Source of the DNA: Skermanella aerolata KACC 11604
GTDB taxonomy: Bacteria; Pseudomonadota; Alphaproteobacteria; Azospirillales; Azospirillaceae
Reading direction: 5' to 3'
Assembly (NCBI RefSeq): GCF_000936425.1
Contig: NZ_AVFK01000001.1
Coordinates: 434,001-498,000, forward strand
DNA: 64,000 bases
Shown: one piece after another, positions 40,197 to 49,031 of the stretch
Position numbering within the stretch: position 1 is the stretch's first letter
Layout of the letters: each line of letters opens with the position of its first letter
Position numbers and translations under genes: made by a program
Notes under the pieces: model-generated
Seen by the model: the letters and a program-made list of their open reading frames with translations, nothing else
Database searches by the model: none
What the model was told of the DNA's origin: nothing

Positions 40197-42515
40197 TCAA
40201 CCCTTGCGGGCGCTGAACGGGTTGCCGGGCAGCCCGACAGGAAAACTGCGGGCGGCAAGTCGGGGTCTCGCCTCCTGCACCCGGGGCCGAGCGTCGAGCG
40301 CGGGCCGGTAGCGGCCCAGGGGACCGGAGGCCACTTCGACCTGATTGATCACCAAGGCAACCACTTCTATGCCCAGGGCTCGGAAATCGCTCACCGCGGC
40401 ACTGACCATCTCGGGCGGAGTGTCGCGCCATTTGGTTACCAGAATGCACTCGCCGGCACAGGCTCCGGCGAACAGGGCGTCCGAGGCGACCGATAGGGGC
40501 GGGGTGTCCAGCAGGACATACTCGTAGCTTGACGACAGGGTTTCGAGCAGCGCCCTGAAATTGAGCGAAGAGAAAACCGCATGGGGGTTCAAGGTGTCGG
40601 AATGGAAACGCACTACGTTCGGATGGCCGCGTTCCCCATGGTACAGCGTCGCGCCCAGATCGGCATAACCGACCAACGGCTGCCCGCGCGAAAGATCGAT
40701 GTGGAGTTGTGTCGGCTTCGGCCTACGAAGATCGCAATCGACGACGACGACGGTTTCATTGGCCAGTGCCATGGCACCGGCGAAAGCTAGGCAGAAGGCG
40801 CTCTTGCCTTCGGCCGGCCTTGGCGAAGTGACGGCGATGGTCCGCTTGCGCCGGCTGTCCGGACGGACCTGAAGTGCGGCCCTGATGCGGTGAAGCGCTT
40901 CGGTGAAGGCCGACGAAGGATTGTGGGCAACGTAGTGCGACGGCGCCGATCGCAGGTGACGGACCCGCGGGATCATCCCGACGTCGAGCGCGTTCAAGCG
41001 TGCCTGCTCCACCAGCAATTCCGGATCGGTCCTTTTCTCCCGCTGTGTCCGCATGATCGCCACCGACATTCCGGCGAGAGCTCCGGCGATCGACCCCAGC
41101 GCGAGCATGAGGCTTTTGCTTGGACCGTTCGGCCGTTGCGGAACCTCGGCAGGCGACAGCACGCGGACATCCGGTTCCAGGAAGTCCTGACGCCCCGACA
41201 ACTCGCGCTGACGCGACAGGAACTGTTCGTAGACGGTCGCCAGGGCCTGCGCCTCCCGCTCTGCCCGCCGCAGTTTAGGATACGCTTCGGCACTTTGCGC
41301 GATCGCCTGTTCCTGCGCGCGCAGCGTCGAAACGATCCCTTCCTCCTGCGCCTTCGCCGCGGTCGCATCGGCTTCCAGGCTCGCCACGACCTTGCTGATC
41401 TCGATCGAGATCCCGCGGTTCAACTCGGCCCTCTGAGCCCGGATGGTGCGGCTGTCGGGATGGTTCGGCCCGAGCGTTTCGAGGAGCTGCGCTTCCCGGC
41501 GCCGGAGTTCGGCCTCCTGTTGGCGCAGTTGCTGGATCAACTGTGATGAGAGAACTTCTGACGCGGCCGATCCGTCCCGGCCCAGACCCGTCCTCGCCGC
41601 CTGAATGCGCGCTTCCGCCTGAGTTCGCCTGATTCGCGCGGCGACCAGTTCCGACATCAGGGTATTCGCCTGCTGTTCCGTCAGTGTGCCCGATCGGAGT
41701 TCTTGAAGCCGGACCTGTTCGCGCAGGGTCTGGGACGTCTGCTCCGCTTTCTGAAGGTCGGCACTCAGCGACGCCAGCTTGTTCTTCAGGGTATCGACAG
41801 CCTGGGCATTGCTCTCTTTCCGTTGCTCCACCCTGAGCGCGATGAACTGCTGCGCGATGGCGTTGGTGACCGCCGTCGCCAAGCCAGGGTCGGTGGCGGT
41901 GTAGCGCACCTGAATCACGTATGACCGCCCGCCGTTCTTTATCTCAAGGCTGCGAGTGATGTGTTCCGCGATCAGTCTCGACTCTGCATCGGCTCCGTCG
42001 ATCTGCTCGTCGCCGGCTTTCGGCGACGTCATCCACCGGCACGCCGATTCCAGGTAGGTGCGGATCGTTCCGGCAAAGGACCCGTCGGAGATCCCGGCAT
42101 CGTCAGCCGGACAGAAGGAGCGGAGCGCGCCTGATTTCGGAGCCGCCGCATCGGCAAGCACCGCGCGCATGTCGGCTGGGAGTTGATTGACGGCTCTGAC
42201 GAGTACCGGCATCGATGCGACCGTTTCGACCACCGTGCGGGTGGCGGCCGGATCGACGGGCCTGAGCGGGTCCTCGGGACCCAGCACTCCATCGACCCGA
42301 CTCGACGGCGGTTCGGCGACCAGCACTGCCTCTGCCGAGAACCGGGGTGCGATTTGCAGGGAAATGCCATAGCCTCCCACGATCCCGATGACGGCGCCGA
42401 GGATGATGACGCTCTTGTTCCGCCGGATGGCAGTCACGAGATCGCTGAGTCTGAACAACCCGGTGGATCGTGCGGGGCTGGCTTCCTGCAGGTGGTAGTC
42501 TGGCAGCAGCATCAT
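40197..42515 (-). CDS. Wzc-like polysaccharide co-polymerase with BY-kinase domain
   Basis: A 772-residue protein: Wzz-type domain with two membrane helices (about 33-53 and about 475-495) flanking a long periplasmic coiled coil, then a cytoplasmic bacterial tyrosine kinase. The kinase has Walker A SPRPAEGKSAF, Walker A' VVVVDCDLRRP and Walker B YVLLDTPPL. It sets chain length together with polymerase. Odd: the C-terminal tail, normally a cluster of tyrosines that is autophosphorylated, has only one tyrosine (GRYRPA) and is Arg/Pro-rich. First gene of a minus-strand run with GT2 and polymerase. Confidence 0.9.
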   Translation of the reverse strand: MMLLPDYHLQEASPARSTGLFRLSDLVTAIRRNKSVIILGAVIGIVGGYGISLQIAPRFSAEAVLVAEPPSSRVDGVLGPEDPLRPVDPAATRTVVETVASMPVLVRAVNQLPADMRAVLADAAAPKSGALRSFCPADDAGISDGSFAGTIRTYLESACRWMTSPKAGDEQIDGADAESRLIAEHITRSLEIKNGGRSYVIQVRYTATDPGLATAVTNAIAQQFIALRVEQRKESNAQAVDTLKNKLASLSADLQKAEQTSQTLREQVRLQELRSGTLTEQQANTLMSELVAARIRRTQAEARIQAARTGLGRDGSAASEVLSSQLIQQLRQQEAELRRREAQLLETLGPNHPDSRTIRAQRAELNRGISIEISKVVASLEADATAAKAQEEGIVSTLRAQEQAIAQSAEAYPKLRRAEREAQALATVYEQFLSRQRELSGRQDFLEPDVRVLSPAEVPQRPNGPSKSLMLALGSIAGALAGMSVAIMRTQREKRTDPELLVEQARLNALDVGMIPRVRHLRSAPSHYVAHNPSSAFTEALHRIRAALQVRPDSRRKRTIAVTSPRPAEGKSAFCLAFAGAMALANETVVVVDCDLRRPKPTQLHIDLSRGQPLVGYADLGATLYHGERGHPNVVRFHSDTLNPHAVFSSLNFRALLETLSSSYEYVLLDTPPLSVASDALFAGACAGECILVTKWRDTPPEMVSAAVSDFRALGIEVVALVINQVEVASGPLGRYRPALDARPRVQEARPRLAARSFPVGLPGNPFSARKG

Positions 42516-42695
42516 GCGGGTTGACCTGTGCGGGGCACTCTGGCTGCTCCGATGATCGAATGGAGGTGCGGTGTCGTCTTCATGGCCGGGAGCGCTCCGG
42601 AATTGAGAGGGATGGGTGGCATGGCCGGTATCGAAGGGCGGAAGGTTGAAAGCGCGCTCGGTTGCGGGCGCCGGACACTGCCTGAAACGTTCAAT

Positions 42696-43403
42696 TCAGC
42701 AAGCACCTTTCCGGCCTAGCACGACGCCTACCGTCTTCAGCAGAATCTTCAGGTCGAGCATCAATGTCCAGGACCTGACGTAATGGCTGTCAAGACTGAC
42801 CCTCTCGTCATAGCTCAGATCGCTGCGGCCGCTGACTTGCCATAGTCCGGTGATGCCTGGCCGGCAGCTCAAGTAGTCGCCGACATTCTTGTCGTACAGA
42901 GTCAGTTCGTGAGGAGTGACTGGCCTCGGTCCAACGATACTCATGTCACCTTTCAGTACATTCCAGATCTGTGGGAGTTCGTCGATGCTGGTGACTCGCA
43001 TCAGCCGCCCGATCCCGGTGACGCGCGGGTCGTTCACCAGCTTGAAATCCTTGTTCCAGGCGTCGCGGGCAACGGCATCGTTCTTGAGGAGGTTGGCAAG
43101 GACGTCGTCCGCATCCACCACCATGGTGCGGAACTTCCAGCACCGAAAAATCTTATTCCGGTATCCTACCCGGCGGTGACCGAAAAACACCGGACCTCCG
43201 TCCAACTTGATGAGCATGCTAACGATCAACATCAAGGGAAACGTTATAAAGAGGAGTGATGCCGCGATCAGGATGTCAGCGGCCCTTTTAATTTTACTTG
43301 CGTAGATCCTTTGACCGTTAGAATCTTGTTCAGAATTCTGGTTTTTTGGTATAAAATTGCTCAAGACAATATTGTCGTCGATATTGGCTTTTGCGAGCGG
43401 CAT
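42696..43403 (-). CDS. Priming undecaprenyl-phosphate sugar-phosphate transferase (ExoY/WcaJ-C type)
   Basis: A 235-residue monotopic polyprenyl-phosphate hexose-1-phosphate transferase: RAADILIAASLLFITFPLML re-entrant helix, then KFRTMVVDAD, SIDELPQIWNVLKGDMSIVG in parts, PRPVTPHE and the CRPGITGLWQVSGRSD motif. It starts repeat-unit assembly by loading a sugar-1-phosphate on undecaprenyl phosphate. It lacks the N-terminal four-helix domain of full WcaJ, so it is the short ExoY class. AAGGA lies 8 nt before the ATG. Confidence 0.93.
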   Translation of the reverse strand: MPLAKANIDDNIVLSNFIPKNQNSEQDSNGQRIYASKIKRAADILIAASLLFITFPLMLIVSMLIKLDGGPVFFGHRRVGYRNKIFRCWKFRTMVVDADDVLANLLKNDAVARDAWNKDFKLVNDPRVTGIGRLMRVTSIDELPQIWNVLKGDMSIVGPRPVTPHELTLYDKNVGDYLSCRPGITGLWQVSGRSDLSYDERVSLDSHYVRSWTLMLDLKILLKTVGVVLGRKGAC

Positions 43404-44033
43404 AAAAGAGATCCTTGGGGTTTTACGAAGCCGGCGCGGCAGGATTGAATGTGTTGCAGCGCAGTGTATTCTTGATCGAAGCAGACTGGTGTATGAGAAT
43501 CTGGTTATCTATCCAACGGTGATCAACTTGTCTCCCAATCGATGGTAGCTCTCACACAACCAGTAGGATTTTTCTTCGGTTTCTCCGGTCAGAAGTGGAA
43601 GATGCAAGATTACTACCGATGTTAAATCTTTTGGTCATGATCCGATCGAGCCAAGTAATATTCCGGGCGAACATATCTCCACTAGACCTCGGTTACATGT
43701 TCCGATGACCGCTTTTTTAAAGCTTTCGGATGACCCCCCTTATTCGGAATGAGGATTGCACAGAATTCGGTATCACTGGCATAGTGGGGTTTGGACTATG
43801 TGCTCCTGCATCTTCCCCAATTTCAGCTTCTATGCCGAGGTTATCGATCTTGGACTTGGATCGGAATTCAGCTGTGAGATAAGCCCTTGATATCGCATAT
43901 AGAAGTGACTGAGAGGCGTCGGTGAAATAAAAAGAGCGCACGTGTCAGGTGCACTCTTGTCGATAGCCAGGATTTTCAGTCACCGGAAGATTTTGTGGAA
44001 GAATTTACTTTCTATGCCGATGTCTCCGAGGAA
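43404..44033. other. Intergenic region with a minus-strand terminator
   Basis: About 630 nt without a supported gene; AT-richer than the genes. It contains the terminator at 43925-43957 and the promoter region of the priming transferase. Confidence 0.6.
43925..43957 (-). terminator. Rho-independent terminator of the 44034 gene
   Basis: On the minus strand AGAGTGCAC-CTGACAC-GTGCGCTCT (9 bp, one wobble) is followed directly by TTTTTATTT. This is the best intrinsic terminator in the window, 77 nt after the stop of the PMT-like gene. Confidence 0.85.
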
Positions 44034-45659
44034 TCAATGGCAATCTAAACGCCAGACATAGATGTAATTGTCGCCAACGTCGCTCCTGGAGTTATCGTAC
44101 AGGGCCAGGTTCACATAACGGCCAACCTCATCTTCCTTGCTGAACGGAATCTTAGGACCTTTGAAGCTCGTAAGTTTAGCTTTGAATATATCAACTGAGT
44201 GGCCACCGTAATCTCCAAGATCACGGTCGTAATCTACAACGAATTTAACATCATGCCGGCAGAGGTATTCCGTGGCATCGCTGGCGGTTCGGAGCATCTC
44301 GGAATAGGCCTTGTCGTTGACCAATCCTTCGAGTTGTAAGACGTGCCCTCCATTATAGTAGGCGAAGGACCCGGCTCGGTCGCCCATCGCCACCAGCGAA
44401 CTGCCGAAGACGCTTCGGTACTGATATGCAACCTCCTCATTTACATCATAGAAATTCATTTTCTGGTTGTATGCTAGGGCACGGGCAGTCCTATAAGCTG
44501 GCCAGATGACACCCATCATGACGGCAATACCGAGCAGCGCCAAATTAAGTCCGTGGAACTTACTGCGTTCAGGAGTGCCGCTTCGCCACTGCGAATTCCG
44601 CTGTCTCAGAAGATCTTGCCCGGCGATCAAAGCCGGAACGACGATCAGATAGATCGGAAACCGATACCATTCCCAGACCCGCCACGATGAGAAGAATGCC
44701 AGTTTGACGATAAATACCAGTAGTCCTAACTCAAGTCCGACAATTATTAATTTGGTCTGCTTATTCACAAAACTCGAGAGAAGAAATGCTAGTGAAGATA
44801 TGTAAAATACGACGACCGTCGCATAGTTTCCAGTCAGAATACCCTTAAAACCTTCCGACCTTAACTGTTCTATAAACAATTCATTGACGTGGAAGCCGCC
44901 GAAGGATTTTATTTCTCCCGATATGGGTGCAGGTGTGCCGAATACGACTTGGTTTGCGACGGCGTAGCCGATGCCTGCCGCTCCGATCATTGCCAAACCG
45001 TAGATCCGATCCTTGTTCGACGGCAGGGTAAGGATCAGAACGGGAATGACGAAAACAGCAGCTTCGATCTGGGCAGCTATGCACAGCACAGCGGCTGCTC
45101 CGGCTACCAGTCCACGGTTGTCGGCGATGAAATGCGTATAGCTGCTCAGGACAACGATCAGCGCGGTATAAGCTAAGAACAGAATAGTCGTTTCCATTCC
45201 CATGTAGCTCGTCGCGTTAACCGCATAATAAAAAAAGCCGAACGCAATGGCCTGGCTCAGGATGTTGGCTGGCTGGATCAGTCGGATCAGGTAGTAGAGC
45301 GATATTGATAGAATGAGTGCTTCCAGAAATTTGATCGGAATAATGGCATCCCCAAAAAAATATATCCACGCAGCTAGTATGGCGGTCCACAGCGGATGAT
45401 ACCCGTTGGTCAACATGGCACCATCAAATGTACTGAGGCTTGTTTCAGCAATATTCTTGGCTATGACGATGTAGTAGAATGCATCGTCTTCTATATCAGG
45501 CATGCCAAAACGTATGTTTAAGATAAACGTCTTTGTCAGAAGTGCAATGAATAAAACCAATGGAAAAGCAAATGGGTTTCGAGCGAATGCGTTTGAAATT
45601 CTCAGCAGTAGACTTCTTCCATGAGCGGAAGCTTTGAGGGATGCGTTGATGTTTTCCAT
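44034..45659 (-). CDS. Polytopic GT39/ArnT-like membrane glycosyltransferase
   Basis: A 541-residue integral membrane protein with about 10-12 helices and a hydrophilic C-terminal domain. The first periplasmic loop has an acidic pair in PDIEDDAFYYIVIAKN, as in GT-C glycosyltransferases (GT39/GT83). ATG 45659 is preferred to a GTG six codons upstream because GAGGGACAG precedes it. It likely transfers a sugar from a polyprenyl carrier in the periplasm, perhaps a side chain. Codon use is less GC-biased than in the neighbours, suggesting recent acquisition. Confidence 0.7.
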   Translation of the reverse strand: MENINASLKASAHGRSLLLRISNAFARNPFAFPLVLFIALLTKTFILNIRFGMPDIEDDAFYYIVIAKNIAETSLSTFDGAMLTNGYHPLWTAILAAWIYFFGDAIIPIKFLEALILSISLYYLIRLIQPANILSQAIAFGFFYYAVNATSYMGMETTILFLAYTALIVVLSSYTHFIADNRGLVAGAAAVLCIAAQIEAAVFVIPVLILTLPSNKDRIYGLAMIGAAGIGYAVANQVVFGTPAPISGEIKSFGGFHVNELFIEQLRSEGFKGILTGNYATVVVFYISSLAFLLSSFVNKQTKLIIVGLELGLLVFIVKLAFFSSWRVWEWYRFPIYLIVVPALIAGQDLLRQRNSQWRSGTPERSKFHGLNLALLGIAVMMGVIWPAYRTARALAYNQKMNFYDVNEEVAYQYRSVFGSSLVAMGDRAGSFAYYNGGHVLQLEGLVNDKAYSEMLRTASDATEYLCRHDVKFVVDYDRDLGDYGGHSVDIFKAKLTSFKGPKIPFSKEDEVGRYVNLALYDNSRSDVGDNYIYVWRLDCH

Positions 45660-46452
45660 AAATGATCTGTCCCTCACTGAGTATTCGAAAGAACTCGATT
45701 TTCAAGAATTCTGAAACGTCGAAGAGGTCCGGCTTCACTCATGCCGGCTTAAGCTTAATGCTGCTAACCGGCCATCGCTATCGTTTTGATGAATGGTTGT
45801 CGACACTATGCCGATTAACGCAAATTCGCCGAACCGCTAAGAGCCTTAGTCTGTCCAGGAGGATAGATCCAAACAGGATAGATGGAATTTTAGCCTAATG
45901 GCATGGTGCTGAACAATCAGGTATGAACGTTAGGGCGCCGCTCCTGTACTTCGGGTATTGTCCATACATTATGGAAGCGTTGAACACGATTTTGAAAAGC
46001 TGCGATCGGCTGCGATGGTCCAGCAGACTTCTTGGGTGTTTATGATCTCGCAGCGACCGGAGTTGCCGAATGCAAGGTTCCCCAGGCGCTTTGCACGCGC
46101 CTGTAGTCATTGATATCATAGTGTTAGTGGCTGTTTCCGACTCCTGTGGCCCGAATTTTGTTCGACTCAAGCCCGATAAATATCACGTGTCTGCAATTTT
46201 AGTTGGGACATTGCTGGTGCGCTGCTTTGGAAAGAAAAAAGCTTCGATTTTTCAATCATATACAATCCACTCCAAGCGATGCGTGGCCCGAAGTTTGTCT
46301 CACTATCCTCCCGAATTATATAACTCCTTCGATCGGTCGTTTTCGGGTCTGTGGAGGCGCTGAGTAATAGTTCATCAACTTTTTCACTCCTAAAACAGGC
46401 AACGGGACAAGCAAGAAATTTGCTACGTCAATTGCTATTTGGGAGATTTCTC
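45660..46452. other. Long AT-richer intergenic region
   Basis: About 790 nt, no convincing gene. It includes a small hairpin CAGGCGC-TTTGCAC-GCGCCTG (46083-46103). It probably holds divergent promoters for the PMT-like gene and hydrolase 2. Confidence 0.55.
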
Positions 46453-47976
46453 TTGGCTACAACGGTTATTTCCGGTCAGCTGGGCATGGCCACGCCCTTC
46501 GGTGAACTCCTGGGTTTATCCGACACGCAGATGAAGGCGGAATTCGCTGATTATGCGAAGTTGGGTGTCGACTGGGTCCGCACGGATTTCTGGTGGAGTC
46601 AGGTCCAGCCGACCGCCGGCGGCGCCTACAACTGGACGCAGATCGACAAGGTCGTCGATACGGCCGCACAGTACGGCATCAAGGTAATCGGGCTGTTGAA
46701 CGGCAAGCCGGGCTGGGTCGGCAGCGCTATGTCCACTGCCAGCGACCAGCAAGCCTTCGGCAAGTTCGCGGGGGCCGCCGCTCAGCATTTCGGCGCCAAG
46801 GTCGATCACTGGGAAATCCTCAACGAACAGAACATGTCCGGGATCAATCCCGCCAACTACACCAAGGTACTCCAGGCCGCCTATACGGCGATCAAGGCCG
46901 TGGACAGCACCGACACGGTGATCACGGGCGGAACGGCTGCCGTGCCCAGCACGGCGAATGGCTTGTGGGGCGCAGTTGATTATCTTCAGCAGATGTATGC
47001 CAATGGCGCCAAGGGTTACTTCGACGCTGTGGGATACCACCCCTACACTTATCCGCTTCTCCCGAACAATCCGGCGTCCTACAACGGCTGGCAGATCATG
47101 GAAGACGGCATGCGCCAGACCATGGTTGCCAATGGCGACAGCGCCAAGCAGATCTGGATAACCGAACTCGGGGCTCCTACCGCAGGCGGCGGGGCAGCGA
47201 TGACCCAGGCCGAACAGGCGCAGGTAATCCAGCAGGCGACAGACATGGCGCACAGCTATGCCTGGACCGGCCCCTTGATGTGGTACTCCTACCAGGACCG
47301 TGGCGGCAGCACGAGCGACACTGAAAACTGGTTCGGCTTGGTCGGCCCCAACGGCGAGCACAAACTGGCCTATGCCACCTATCAAAACATTGCCACTCAC
47401 GACAACGGCACTGCCACCCCGACACCTACACCTACACCTACACCTACACCCACGCCCACGCCCACTCCGACGCCTGTTCCGACTCCGGCGCCGGGAGAAA
47501 GTCCGACGTTCACCGGCACCAGCTTTTCCGGTACCTCTGGAGACGATGTCATCATCGGCAACGGTTTGAACAACGTCATCAACGGCAATGCCGGCAACGA
47601 CACGCTCAAGGGCGGTGTGGGCAACGACTTCCTGAGCGGACATTTGGGTAACGACAAGCTTTGGGGCGGTGCCGGCAACGATGTCTTCGACTTCAACGAC
47701 GCCAAGTCGATGGGCCGTGACACGATCATGGATTTCGCCAAGGGCGACAGGATCGACGTTTCCGGCATCGACGCCAACTCGGCCCTGTCCGGCAACCAAG
47801 CATTCAAGTTCATCGGCTCGAAGTGGCTGGCGAAAGCGGGAGACCTCGGTTTCTACCAGGACAAAGCCAACAGCGTCACCCACGTTCAGGGTGACGTTAA
47901 CGGCGACGGCAAGTTCGATTTCAGCATTACGGTCCAGGGTATCCACACCTTCGCCGCCACCGATTTCGTACTTTAG
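46453..47976 (+). CDS. Secreted clan-A glycoside hydrolase with RTX/type I secretion tail (paralogue 2)
   Basis: A 507-residue paralogue of the 30482 protein with the same layout: TIM barrel (about 8-320), linker, RTX repeats and serralysin-like C-terminus ending TDFVL. Catalytic residues align at Glu125 (WEILNEQN) and Glu238 (WITELGAP). TTG 46453 is chosen as start: GGGAG lies 7 nt before it and the N-terminus then lines up with paralogue 1 residue for residue (GQLGMATPFGELLG at 8-21). A GTG at 46351 would add 34 unrelated residues. The linker is a Thr-Pro repeat encoded by tandem hexamers. Confidence 0.85.
   Translation: MATTVISGQLGMATPFGELLGLSDTQMKAEFADYAKLGVDWVRTDFWWSQVQPTAGGAYNWTQIDKVVDTAAQYGIKVIGLLNGKPGWVGSAMSTASDQQAFGKFAGAAAQHFGAKVDHWEILNEQNMSGINPANYTKVLQAAYTAIKAVDSTDTVITGGTAAVPSTANGLWGAVDYLQQMYANGAKGYFDAVGYHPYTYPLLPNNPASYNGWQIMEDGMRQTMVANGDSAKQIWITELGAPTAGGGAAMTQAEQAQVIQQATDMAHSYAWTGPLMWYSYQDRGGSTSDTENWFGLVGPNGEHKLAYATYQNIATHDNGTATPTPTPTPTPTPTPTPTPTPVPTPAPGESPTFTGTSFSGTSGDDVIIGNGLNNVINGNAGNDTLKGGVGNDFLSGHLGNDKLWGGAGNDVFDFNDAKSMGRDTIMDFAKGDRIDVSGIDANSALSGNQAFKFIGSKWLAKAGDLGFYQDKANSVTHVQGDVNGDGKFDFSITVQGIHTFAATDFVL
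47422..47475. repeat. Tandem hexanucleotide repeat in hydrolase 2 linker
   Basis: Nine 6-bp units. The first four are identical ACACCT, then ACACCC, ACGCCC twice, ACTCCG and ACGCCT. They encode (Thr-Pro)n. Unit gain or loss keeps frame, so only linker length would change. Confidence 0.9.
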
Positions 47977-48058
47977 GCCCCCTACTGCAAGCTGTATAGC
48001 TTTAGAGTGATTGCTATCTTTGACCCCCACGGTGAACGCTTGGCAAGCAGGCATCATC

Positions 48059-48976
48059 ATGGGGGCCGAGATGGGCGATATCACCGGGACAGCCAAAGCG
48101 GACAGACTGTCCGGGAGTAGTGGCGACGATACGATAAGGGGATTGGCCGGCAACGACCGTATCCACGGAAAAGGTGGCCTGGACACCATCTATGGCGGCG
48201 CCGGCAACGACATCATGGACGGCGGCGTCGGCGACGATTCCCTATATGGGGAAAAGGGCAATGATCGCCTCTATGGCGGGGCCGGCTCCGATTATCTGGC
48301 CGGGGGAGAGGGAAACGACATCCTTGCCCCCGGTGCCGGCAAGAACGTCGCTTCCGGCGGCGCCGGAAACGACACCTTTTATTTCAATCAGGACGAGTCG
48401 CTGCAATCCAGTGAATTTTATGGCGAAGAAGGAAGAAACACCTTCGTATTCACGGAAGACTCTCCCGCTGAAGTCATCGGCATGCCTTGGGGTTTCCACT
48501 ACGCCAACAACCTCGTTTTCGTCAGCGGCATCCAGGTTTTCGACGCCTCAGCCGCAAGCTCGCTTGCGTATTCCGGCGGAAGATTTCTGAACACGAAAGT
48601 CATCGGCACCAAAAACGATGACACGTTCTATGGCAACAGCGGAAACGAAGTGCTGGTCGGCGGCAGAGGCGACGATATCTTCGATCCCAGATCCGGGACC
48701 GATACCGTAACCAGTTCCAGGCATGACAGCGATCTTGTCCAGTACGACACCTCCGCAGACACGGGCGCCGACATCATGACCGGCTTCAACGGCGCGGGAC
48801 GATCGGGCGGCGACATGATCGAGTTCAATCAGGTCTTGTCCCCCGGCAGCGACCCTCATCCCGTAACCGTGTCGGTGCAGGACGGGCATACATTATTCGA
48901 CTGGGAGATCGGCAGCTTGCTCGTCGATACGGTCGGTCTGGTCAAGGACGTGGATTACTTCGTTTATCTAGCTTGA
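48059..48976 (+). CDS. RTX calcium-binding protein, no enzymatic domain
   Basis: A protein of about 305 residues made of RTX nonapeptide repeats (about 10-120; GGAGNDIMDGGVGDDSLYG and similar, read in parts), a spacer domain (about 120-200), a second short RTX block (VLVGGRGDDIFDP) and a C-terminal domain ending DYFVYLA, a possible type I signal. No catalytic domain is recognised. It lies 82 nt after hydrolase 2 and 55 nt before hydrolase 3, same strand. ATG 48059 is used; a TTG at 48011 and ATG 48071 are alternatives. It may be a surface/matrix protein held by calcium. Confidence 0.8.
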   Translation: MGAEMGDITGTAKADRLSGSSGDDTIRGLAGNDRIHGKGGLDTIYGGAGNDIMDGGVGDDSLYGEKGNDRLYGGAGSDYLAGGEGNDILAPGAGKNVASGGAGNDTFYFNQDESLQSSEFYGEEGRNTFVFTEDSPAEVIGMPWGFHYANNLVFVSGIQVFDASAASSLAYSGGRFLNTKVIGTKNDDTFYGNSGNEVLVGGRGDDIFDPRSGTDTVTSSRHDSDLVQYDTSADTGADIMTGFNGAGRSGGDMIEFNQVLSPGSDPHPVTVSVQDGHTLFDWEIGSLLVDTVGLVKDVDYFVYLA

Positions 48977-49031
48977 ATCACGGCAGGCATCAGGCACACG
49001 TAACGTTATCGACCGCTCGCCGGAGAAGCTG

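Noticed and set aside
43717-43941. 74-residue minus-strand reading frame
   Set aside because: Its start lies inside the stem of a rho-independent terminator, it has no SD, and it shows no recognisable family.
46070-46363. 97-residue plus-strand reading frame before hydrolase 2
   Set aside because: No SD and no domain; codon use unlike real genes of the window.
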